Source of the DNA: Phaeobacter sp. 11ANDIMAR09
GTDB taxonomy: Bacteria > Pseudomonadota > Alphaproteobacteria > Rhodobacterales > Rhodobacteraceae
Direction of reading: 5' to 3'
Assembly: GCF_001294455.1 (NCBI RefSeq)
Contig: NZ_LIKT01000008.1
Coordinates: forward strand, 1-64,000
Length of the DNA stretch: 64,000 bases
Positions 43,455-50,706 of this stretch are shown piece by piece. Positions within the stretch are counted from its first letter, which is position 1, and each line of letters begins with the position of its first letter. The notes below the pieces were generated by a model. That model did not search any database. It saw only the letters and a program-made list of their open reading frames with translations, and was not told the origin of the DNA. Both the position numbers and the translations under genes were made by a program.

Positions 43455-43484
43455 AACTATCTGTGACATGCGTCACAGATAGTT
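43455..43484. promoter_or_regulatory. 13-bp perfect inverted repeat between rluD and rpoH
   Basis: AACTATCTGTGAC and GTCACAGATAGTT are perfect reverse complements around ATGC. It lies just after the rluD stop and ahead of rpoH (both minus strand). With no T tract on the minus strand it is a poor intrinsic terminator; it could be a regulator site of rpoH. Role open. Confidence 0.5.
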
Positions 43485-43494
43485 GCAAAAACAA

Positions 43495-44535
43495 TCAAGC
43501 TTTTACAACGGGTTGAGAAAGGGCCGAAATCAGCCCTGCCATATCTTCGGGCAGCGGTGCCTCAAACCGCAGATCCTCGCCCGTCACTGGATGCACGAAT
43601 CCAAGCACCGCCGCATGCAGGGCTTGCCGAGGAAAATTCTGCACCGCCGCAATAGCCGCCGGGGTCAGAGACTTAGCTGCCAGCTTGCGTTTGCCGCCAT
43701 AGGTGGGATCGCCAACCAGCCCATGCCCCGCATGGGTCATATGCACCCGGATCTGATGGGTGCGCCCGGTTTCAAGCCAACATTCAATCAAGGCAGCCAC
43801 GGGAGGATTGCCAAAAGGCTCGACAATGCGCGCCCGCGTCACCGCATGACGACCGCCCTGAAACAACACGGCCTGACGTTGACGGTCATGTTTGTGCCGC
43901 GCCAACTGGGTGGTCAGTTTCAGAATATTTCCGGTCTCAAAACTGGTGCCTTTCACCCCGCGCAGACGCGGGTCGTTGGCATCGGGAACTCCGTAGCAGA
44001 TGGCGCGATAGTAGCGCTCGACCGTGTGTTTCTCAAACTGCTGAGCCAGCCCTTGATGGGCCACATCAGATTTTGCCACCACCAAGAGCCCCGAAGTCTC
44101 TTTGTCGATACGATGCACAATGCCCGGACGCTTAATGCCCCCCACTCCAGAGAGGTTCTCGCCACAGTGATGCAGCAGGGCGTTGACCAGGGTGCCCGAG
44201 GGCGTCCCCGGTGCCGGATGCACCACCATGCCAGCAGGTTTGTTGATCACGATCAGATCGTCATCCTCAAAAATCACGTCCAGACTGATGTCCTCGGGAC
44301 CGATATGGCTGTCTTCGGCCTCTTCCACGGTGATGGAAATCACAGCGCCCTCGGCAACCCGGGCCTTGGCGTCCTGCACCACGGCACCATCGACTGTAAG
44401 ACTGCCCGCTTCAATCAATCGAGCCAGCCTGGTGCGTGACAATGTCGCTTCCGCTGGCACATCGCGCGAAACCGCTTTATCAAGCCTCTTAGGCGGATCT
44501 TCCGCGATGATAAACTCAATCTGGCGGCTGCCCAT
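43495..44535 (-). CDS. rluD: 23S rRNA pseudouridine synthase RluD/RluA family
   Basis: 346 residues. An N-terminal S4 domain (LSRTRLARLIEAGSLTVDG) is followed by the RluA catalytic domain with the Asp motif HRIDKETSGLLVVAKSD, AQFEKHTVERYYRA, and GRTHQIRVHMTHAGHGLVGD. The enzyme converts uridines of helix 69 of 23S rRNA to pseudouridine. Its ATG overlaps, on the opposite strand, the ATG of the DUF6476-like gene (the tetranucleotide CATG, 44533-44536). Confidence 0.93.
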   Translation of the reverse strand: MGSRQIEFIIAEDPPKRLDKAVSRDVPAEATLSRTRLARLIEAGSLTVDGAVVQDAKARVAEGAVISITVEEAEDSHIGPEDISLDVIFEDDDLIVINKPAGMVVHPAPGTPSGTLVNALLHHCGENLSGVGGIKRPGIVHRIDKETSGLLVVAKSDVAHQGLAQQFEKHTVERYYRAICYGVPDANDPRLRGVKGTSFETGNILKLTTQLARHKHDRQRQAVLFQGGRHAVTRARIVEPFGNPPVAALIECWLETGRTHQIRVHMTHAGHGLVGDPTYGGKRKLAAKSLTPAAIAAVQNFPRQALHAAVLGFVHPVTGEDLRFEAPLPEDMAGLISALSQPVVKA

Positions 44536-44836
44536 GACTGATCCTTCCGAGCCTGAAATTCAAGACGAGCCGCCGCAGCTCAAATTCCTGCGACGCCTGG
44601 TGACCACATTGACCGTGGTGATGATTGGCGGGCTTGTAGTGGTTATCAGCCTGCTTGTCATCCGCTTGTCTGCCGATGGCCCCAGCCTGCCCGCGGAAAT
44701 CACCCTACCCGCAGGCACTACAGCCCAGGCTGTGACCTTTGGAACCGGTTGGATTGCGGTTGTGACCACAGAAAACCAGATCTTGATTCTGGACCCCGAG
44801 TCCCACAGCCTTCGCCAGACCATCGATATCAAGTAA
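44534..44836 (+). CDS. DUF6476-like single-pass membrane protein
   Basis: The ATG at 44534 is inside the same CATG that starts rluD on the other strand. The 100-residue product has a short cytoplasmic N-terminus, one membrane helix (TTLTVVMIGGLVVVISLLVIRL) and a small periplasmic beta-rich tail (AQAVTFGTGWIAVVTTENQILILD). This small protein next to rluD is a conserved Rhodobacteraceae arrangement. Function unknown. Divergent genes with overlapping starts must have their promoters inside each other's coding sequence. Confidence 0.8.
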   Translation: MTDPSEPEIQDEPPQLKFLRRLVTTLTVVMIGGLVVVISLLVIRLSADGPSLPAEITLPAGTTAQAVTFGTGWIAVVTTENQILILDPESHSLRQTIDIK

Positions 44837-45260
44837 CCCACCGCACCGTTCAGAACCGGCCTCCCGCAGGGAAGTCCTGTCACGCGTCCAAGCCCCGGCA
44901 GATCTGGCATCACATATTCGGTCGGGCCACTGTCATAGGCCAGTCAACAACAAACATATTGGTTTCGAGTGGTACCACCTCCCCAGCTCGAACGGGAAAC
45001 CACCTGACCCAATATCGAATGATTGTGGTCCCCCAGCTCCTGTCCCCGTGGCTCTAGTCCCATATGATATAGAGCCTCCATTCGATGACAGCTAAGCACT
45101 TTGCTCCGCAGCAAGACCCAAACGCGACCTGCGCTCAAAACATGAAGCACTGTCGGTTGAGTTAAAGTTTCACTACCAAATACGCATGCAGGAAGCGGCT
45201 TTTAACCTCTTTTCATGTATCGCCCGCAGACTACAGGCGGATGAATACGGAGTGTGTAGA
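44837..45260. other. Gene-free stretch before the CBS-GGDEF gene
   Basis: No supported gene or strong hairpin is visible. A GGAG at 45250-45253 serves the next gene. The base composition shifts toward AT at the right end, which should hold that gene's promoter. Confidence 0.45.
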
Positions 45261-46196
45261 GTGAGAGTAGTTCAGTTGTTAGAATCCAAGGTATCGACCA
45301 AGGTGGAAGGGATTCATCCTGAATCAACTCTAAGGCAAGCTGCTAAGGTTTTGCTCGATCTAAAACTTGGCGCATTGGTCGTGACCGACGAAACCAGCGC
45401 ATTGGTTGGAATCATCTCTGAAAGGGACCTTTTACCCGTTGTGGCCAGTTGCGACCCAAAGGCGGCAGACGCCTTGGTCTCCGAGGTGATGACCCGCTCG
45501 GTCATTTCTTGCAGTCCAGAGGATGAAGTAACCTACCTGCTTCACCTCATGAATGAAAACGCGATCCGGCACATACCCGTGCTTGAGAAAGGAAAGCTAG
45601 TCGGCATTTTAAGTATTCGAGAGCTGACCAAAGCCTATGAGCTCCTGCAGATTGAGGCAAATACGGATCCCTTGACCCAGGTTTCGAACCGAAGGCCGTT
45701 TCTGAAAACATTGGAAACTCAATTTGACAGAGCGCAACGACGCGGGTTGCCAATGTCAGTTGCAATGCTCGATGTAGATCATTTCAAACGTATCAACGAC
45801 ACATATGGTCACGATGCCGGAGACAAGACTCTCCAACAGCTTTCAAGAATGCTGATACGTGAATTTCGCTCAATCGATCTTGTGGGAAGGCTTGGCGGTG
45901 AGGAATTTGCCTTGGTCTTTCCTGACACGGATCTGATCGGCGCATATGCTGCATGCGAACGGTTACGATCAACGATCCAATCAAGCGAAATTATAGCTGA
46001 TGCAAACAGAATTCGCTTAACGGTTAGCATAGGGCTCACAGAGATTTGCGAGGAGGCCAGCGTTGCAGCGGCCTTACTCAAACGTGCCGATGAGTTGCTA
46101 TATGTTGCCAAAAACTCAGGCCGGAATCAGGTGATGACAGAAAGTGGGGTGGTGGTGTCTTCAATGGCGAAAAAGTCGCCGACAGCGGCAGTATAG
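45261..46196 (+). CDS. CBS-pair diguanylate cyclase
   Basis: The GTG at 45261 (product MRVVQLLES, GGAG ten bases upstream) is preferred to the ATG at 45186. The 311-residue protein has two CBS domains (residues 1-120: GIISERDLLPVV and GILSIRELTKAY mark their ends), then a GGDEF domain with DVDHFKRINDTYGHDAGD and the active site GGEEF. The RSID motif five residues before GGEEF is a canonical c-di-GMP inhibitory I-site. It should make c-di-GMP from GTP, controlled by adenine nucleotides bound at the CBS pair (family knowledge). Cytoplasmic. Confidence 0.9.
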   Translation: MRVVQLLESKVSTKVEGIHPESTLRQAAKVLLDLKLGALVVTDETSALVGIISERDLLPVVASCDPKAADALVSEVMTRSVISCSPEDEVTYLLHLMNENAIRHIPVLEKGKLVGILSIRELTKAYELLQIEANTDPLTQVSNRRPFLKTLETQFDRAQRRGLPMSVAMLDVDHFKRINDTYGHDAGDKTLQQLSRMLIREFRSIDLVGRLGGEEFALVFPDTDLIGAYAACERLRSTIQSSEIIADANRIRLTVSIGLTEICEEASVAAALLKRADELLYVAKNSGRNQVMTESGVVVSSMAKKSPTAAV

Positions 46197-46431
46197 ATTT
46201 TCCACCTCTACCCCAATTCATTCACACGTGGCGTCCAATAACTCTCAGAGGCCTCGAAATTGAAACAGGCGCAAAGACGAAGCACATAGCGGATTTGTGA
46301 GCTACTGGTTCCGTCATGAGGCACTTTGAAAAGGGGCACTTTCTGCATAGAACCACTGTCTCCCGTGTACGGCATTGGTCTCTCAGATCTCGAAAGCTGT
46401 GGATGTCGGATCGCAGCCCCGGCCTTCAAGC

Positions 46432-47352
46432 CTACAGTTGAGGAAACCTACTTGGAGCACTCAATTGCTCCGCAAGTTGATCAAACACCAAACGTATTCT
46501 TCGTGCAGTATGCAGTTCCGAATGGGTGGCGAGCCAGATCGGAAATTTGAACGGCTCTCGACCAGGAAGCACTCTCTCAACGCCAGAGGTCATTGCAGCG
46601 ACTTCGTCAGACATAACACTCACCCCCAAGCCTTGCCGCACCATCTCCCAAGAAACGATCCCGGATTTTGACCCTATCCGGAAATTCTGAGCGGTGACCG
46701 GAATGCCAGCCGGATTGAGAAAGCCAATCATCGTTGCCACGTCTCCAAAACTAACAAAATCTAGTTTTGCGAGTTCAGTTTCCGTTTCAGGGCGCCCGAC
46801 CTGATCTAGGTACGAAGGCGCCGCGTAAAAATGTGCTGTCGCTTCGGCCACCAGTTTCGCGATCAGGTTCGGTTGAATTGGGCGCACATGCCGGATTGCA
46901 ATGTCAGCCTCGCGCCGTTGTAAGTCGCGCAGATCATTCGTTGCGACAACATCGATCTCCAAGCGCGGAGCCGCAAAACGGATCTGCTTTAGGATGGGCG
47001 GAAGTTGATAGGCGGACATAACATCTGATGCGGTTATCTTGACTTGCCCTTCCACGGTATTTGACTGGCTTGTCGCGGTTAATGAAATTCGGTTCGCAAC
47101 CTCTGCCATCTCCTGCACGTGCACCAACAAATCTGCTCCGGCGCTGGTCAGGTTCAGTGATTTTCCAACCCGCTCAAAAAGCTTTATTCCAAGTGACCGC
47201 TCCAGTGCCGCAACTTGGCGGCCCACCGTCGGCTGGGTTTGCTCAAGCACACGCGCAGCTGCGGAGAAAGACCCCTTTTCGGTCGTCGCGAGAAAGGAGC
47301 GCACCTGGTTCCAGTCAAAGTTGATAGCCTTCCAGTTCATGCGTAGATGCAT
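46432..47352 (-). CDS. LysR-family transcriptional regulator
   Basis: 306 residues (or 302 from the ATG at 47340). The N-terminal winged helix is at FDWNQVRSFLATTEKGSFSAAARVLEQTQPTVGRQVAALE; a periplasmic-binding-like effector domain follows. It is divergent from a methyltransferase gene across ~85 bp, the usual LysR regulator-target layout, so that gene is its probable target. Effector unknown. Confidence 0.92.
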   Translation of the reverse strand: MHLRMNWKAINFDWNQVRSFLATTEKGSFSAAARVLEQTQPTVGRQVAALERSLGIKLFERVGKSLNLTSAGADLLVHVQEMAEVANRISLTATSQSNTVEGQVKITASDVMSAYQLPPILKQIRFAAPRLEIDVVATNDLRDLQRREADIAIRHVRPIQPNLIAKLVAEATAHFYAAPSYLDQVGRPETETELAKLDFVSFGDVATMIGFLNPAGIPVTAQNFRIGSKSGIVSWEMVRQGLGVSVMSDEVAAMTSGVERVLPGREPFKFPIWLATHSELHTARRIRLVFDQLAEQLSAPSRFPQL

Positions 47353-47437
47353 AAAGCTTCTGCAAAGAAAGGCAATTCCCTTAAATTATGTTTGAACGTA
47401 CAAGCACTGAAATCGCGTGAATAGAAAGAAACTCTCA

Positions 47438-48127
47438 ATGGCTGCACTATCCAAAGACGCCGCGTTCTGGAGCAAAATTTCTCGCAAGTATGCCACGGAT
47501 CCAATCCGGGACATGGACGGGTATCTGAGGACGCTTGAGCGCACAAAATCTCATTTGAAATCCGAAGATAAAGTGCTGGAAATTGGCTGCGGCACAGGTT
47601 CGACAGCACTGCTGATCGCACCACATGTAGCCCAGATCACGGCTACTGACCTCTCACCAGGCATGATCGAGATCGCAAATGAAAAACTCGTAGGCGAAAC
47701 TGTCGGAAACGTCACATTCAAAGTGGCTGAAGTTCTAGATCATTCTCCTGATAGCGCATCTTACGACGCGGTCCTGGCGCATAATTTGCTTCACCTTCTA
47801 CCAGAGCTCGATAGCACGCTTGAATACATATCTTCATTGATAAAACCGGGTGGAATTTTCATCTCAAAAACTGTTTGTGCCCCGGAGCATGGCGGCTTCA
47901 AATACGCAATGATTAGTAAGGTTGCGATCCCTGTTATGCAGGCCATTGGAAAGGCCCCGTTTGTTGACTTTGTAACTGCAAAAATCCTTGAGCGCAAATT
48001 GAAGGACGCAGGGTTCGATATCATTGAGAGAGCGGATAAAGTTGGGATGTTTACAAGCTGCTACCTTGTTGCACGCAAGGCTCAACGGCGGGACCTAGGT
48101 CCGACTAAGTCCCGCGTATCGCAATGA
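47438..48127 (+). CDS. Class I SAM-dependent methyltransferase
   Basis: From the ATG at 47438 (a GTG at 47417 is possible) 229 residues. Motif I is VLEIGCGTGSTALL, then TATDLSPGMIEIA for the SAM ribose, LAHNLLHLLPELD and KPGGIFISKTVC. The N-terminal segment (AAFWSKISRKYATDPIRDMDGY) resembles ubiquinone/menaquinone-type small-molecule methyltransferases. The substrate is unknown. It is divergent from the LysR gene that may control it. Confidence 0.88.
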   Translation: MAALSKDAAFWSKISRKYATDPIRDMDGYLRTLERTKSHLKSEDKVLEIGCGTGSTALLIAPHVAQITATDLSPGMIEIANEKLVGETVGNVTFKVAEVLDHSPDSASYDAVLAHNLLHLLPELDSTLEYISSLIKPGGIFISKTVCAPEHGGFKYAMISKVAIPVMQAIGKAPFVDFVTAKILERKLKDAGFDIIERADKVGMFTSCYLVARKAQRRDLGPTKSRVSQ

Positions 48128-48212
48128 CGTCTGGTCGAATGACTCGCGTCATTCTTGCTCGGACCAATGGCGCTCTCAAGGGCTCGATACGTCATCGAAC
48201 TGTTGACCGCAG

Positions 48213-48682
48213 GGCTTGCAGAACATTGAAATTCTGGATGAACACAGTCCGCAACGCCAGACGATCCAGGTGAAGCGGAAGCCGAACTCTACCAAAGCCA
48301 TCGACGCGCTGACGAACTGTTTACCCTGCCGAACGTGCCTGTTTACATTCGGCCGGGCAACGACCCAGAATTTTTCGCTGAGGCCCTCAGAAATAGGATC
48401 GACGCTGTTGGGGCAAAGACTGCACTCATCAAGCGGTCCTCCCCCTCTAATGCATGTAAAACATGCACTGCCTTGCAGTGTGTGGGAGAACGAATTTTAC
48501 GAAAACGACAACGGGCGGATGCGCGACAAACTGCTAAGCGCGGAAAATTTCTACTCACTGCCAGCGGCTTCGATCATCATCGCTTGCTCGGACACACGAC
48601 AACATCAAGCGAGCCCCTAGGCTACCGCCCACCTACACCCAGGGCCATCATCCCGATGGGCCAACGGCCAACCATGCACTAA
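48213..48682 (+). pseudogene. IS3-family transposase (OrfB) 3' remnant
   Basis: Pieces in different frames read like the DDE integrase core of IS3-group OrfB: VKRKPNSTKAIDALT, then after a frameshift VPVYIRPGNDPEFFAEALRN and AVGAKTALI, then ENEFYENDNGRMRDKLL and LGYRPPTPRA at the end. Several frameshifts and the loss of the 5' half make it inactive. It lies between the methyltransferase gene and the DMSP locus, marking an old insertion point. Confidence 0.8.
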
Positions 48683-48847
48683 CTTTTAATTGGATCACTC
48701 AAGTGGGGCTGCTCAGTTTGGTATTGAGCCGTGGATGCAACTCTGCGCATTTCTGTAACAACATGCTAATAATAGATACAAGCGCGCAGGGATCGCTTAA
48801 TTTTCCACCTGATATTGCTGCAAGTTCTAGTCTGAACTGCAGGGAAA

Positions 48848-48870
48848 GAAGGGGGGCATGGCCCCCCTTC
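48848..48870. terminator. Terminator after the BCCT transporter gene
   Basis: GAAGGGGGGC-ATG-GCCCCCCTTC, a perfect 10-bp stem, sits 5 bp past the transporter stop; on the minus strand it is followed by TTTCCC. Confidence 0.85.
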
Positions 48871-48875
48871 AGCTT

Positions 48876-50531
48876 TTACTCGGCGACATGAACGGTTTGA
48901 ACGCCGTTTTTCTCGCGCATACCGTCTTTCACGATCGCTTTGACCAGTGCGACGCACATCAGGACCATCACGAGTGAGAATGGCAAGGCGCCGATGACCA
49001 TTGCGGATTGGATTGCACCAACACCACCAGCGATCAACAACCCACCTACAACCAACGACAGAGCCAAGCCCCAAAAGATGATGTGAGGGCGACCGGATGG
49101 CCTCTCGGCCCCAGCTGCGTTGATTGTGTTTACGATCAAGATCGCGGAGTCAGCTGTGGTCACCAGATATGTAAGCAACAAGACAACAACGATTACAGCC
49201 ATGATCCAGGCCGAGCCGGTACCAAGGATGAAGTCGAGCATTGCGAACAACTGGTTCTGTTGCCCTGCACCGGAGATCGCATCGCCAGCTCCGCCGTTCA
49301 GTGTCAGGTCTATGGCGGTACCTCCGACGACCGTGAACCAGACAAAGCACATGATCGACGGGATGATGATCGCCCCAAGAATATACTCGCGCACGGAACG
49401 CCCACGGGAAATGCGCGCAAGGAACACGCCCACGAACGGAGCAAACGCGATCCACCATGCCCAATAGAACACCGACCAGCCACCTTGCCAGCCGGCCAAC
49501 TGTGCAGCTTCGCTGCCCTCAACACCGTCAGATGTCCAAACGGTGAAAAGCAGTTTGGGCAGTTGAACGATGTAGCTGACCAAGCCCTCGACAAGCGCGC
49601 TTAGGCCGAAGAAGGTCGAGCCAAAGAGCAAGAAAAAGGCAAGCAGAAAGAAGCTAAGTCCCATGTTGATGTTGGACAGCCACTTGATCCCCTTGCCAAC
49701 ACCAGACAGCGCCGACAATGTTGACGCGCCCATGATGACCAAAAGCGCGGTGATAACACCTGCAGTTGACGGTTTGCCCGTTTCAGCGACAATTAGCCAA
49801 TCGCCAAAACCGATGCGATGCAAGCCCGACACAAATTGCTCGACCCCAAAGCCCAGCGTCTGTGCGACACCAAGAATGGTAGCGACGACGGCGACGATAT
49901 CCACGATGTGGCCTAAGATGCCTGACAGGCCTTCGCCGAAGAGAGGGGTCAGCGCTGAGCGAATGGTCAGGGGAAGATTGCGGCGGTACGAGAAATAGGC
50001 AAGCGACAGACCAACGATTGCGTAACAGGCCCAGGCAGAAAAGCCCCAGTGCAGAAACGACCAAATGTAGGCGTAGTTGACATTGTCCGCGGACGATCCG
50101 GCTGCGTCTCCCATGATCACATTCGGGTTCGTTGCGAAGTGATACATCGGTTCCGCAGTTGCGAAGGTAAGCATGCCAATCCCGATGCCGGCACCGAACA
50201 TCATCGAAAACCATGAGAAGTTCGAGAACTCAGGCACGTCCCCCTCAAGACCAAGCTTCAACCGGCCTGTGCTTGGGATAAGCGCCAAAACCACACATGC
50301 GATCAGGAAAAGCGCGACAACATAGATGTACCAGCTGGAGAATGTACCCAGCAGAGAACTGTTCAGAGCTCCAAGGGTTTTTGCTGCAGTCTCTGGGACG
50401 GCAATGGCCCACACAATAAGGGCAGCAATCAATATTTTGGATGTGATCGCGACATCTTTGCTGAAACCAGCATAGAAGCCGCGATCTGCGGTTTGGATGG
50501 GTAAGTCCATCAATGGGGGTGTCTTGGCCAT
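48876..50531 (-). CDS. dddT: BCCT-family betaine/DMSP transporter
   Basis: The ATG at 50531 with AGGAGG upstream gives 551 residues and about twelve membrane helices. Family signatures: FGAGIGIGMLTFATAEPMYHFA, the substrate-site WGFSAWACYAIVGL and YWAWWIAFAPFVGVFLARISRGRS. BCCT proteins import quaternary ammonium or sulfonium compounds (betaine, carnitine, choline, DMSP). Directly upstream lies a DddD-type gene, so DMSP is the expected substrate; this rests on context. A terminator-like hairpin (50668-50699) separates the two genes. Confidence 0.85.
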   Translation of the reverse strand: MAKTPPLMDLPIQTADRGFYAGFSKDVAITSKILIAALIVWAIAVPETAAKTLGALNSSLLGTFSSWYIYVVALFLIACVVLALIPSTGRLKLGLEGDVPEFSNFSWFSMMFGAGIGIGMLTFATAEPMYHFATNPNVIMGDAAGSSADNVNYAYIWSFLHWGFSAWACYAIVGLSLAYFSYRRNLPLTIRSALTPLFGEGLSGILGHIVDIVAVVATILGVAQTLGFGVEQFVSGLHRIGFGDWLIVAETGKPSTAGVITALLVIMGASTLSALSGVGKGIKWLSNINMGLSFFLLAFFLLFGSTFFGLSALVEGLVSYIVQLPKLLFTVWTSDGVEGSEAAQLAGWQGGWSVFYWAWWIAFAPFVGVFLARISRGRSVREYILGAIIIPSIMCFVWFTVVGGTAIDLTLNGGAGDAISGAGQQNQLFAMLDFILGTGSAWIMAVIVVVLLLTYLVTTADSAILIVNTINAAGAERPSGRPHIIFWGLALSLVVGGLLIAGGVGAIQSAMVIGALPFSLVMVLMCVALVKAIVKDGMREKNGVQTVHVAE

Positions 50532-50667
50532 GTTTCCTCCTAAATGGCGCGCAAGCACATGGCGCAATAGGTCCTCCCGCGCGATGCAACGTCGCGCGAC
50601 CTAATTTTTGCGTCAGGCTTGGGTGGATGGGCCCTAAAATTGAGTTCAGGCCTATTGTTGCATCAAA

Positions 50668-50699
50668 AGCCGCCCGCCCCAGCATTTGGGAGGGCGGCT
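50668..50699 (-). terminator. Terminator between dddD and dddT
   Basis: AGCCGCCC/GGGCGGCT closes a hairpin with an inner CCCA/TGGG stem; on the minus strand it is followed by TTTT. It begins 8 bp after the dddD stop, so dddT either depends on read-through or has its own promoter. Confidence 0.75.
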
Positions 50700-50706
50700 G
50701 ATCTGA

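Noticed and set aside
41941-43482. 513-codon plus-strand ORF
   Set aside because: Runs antisense through rpoH and the GCCAG repeats; Gln/Pro/Ser-rich with no domain.
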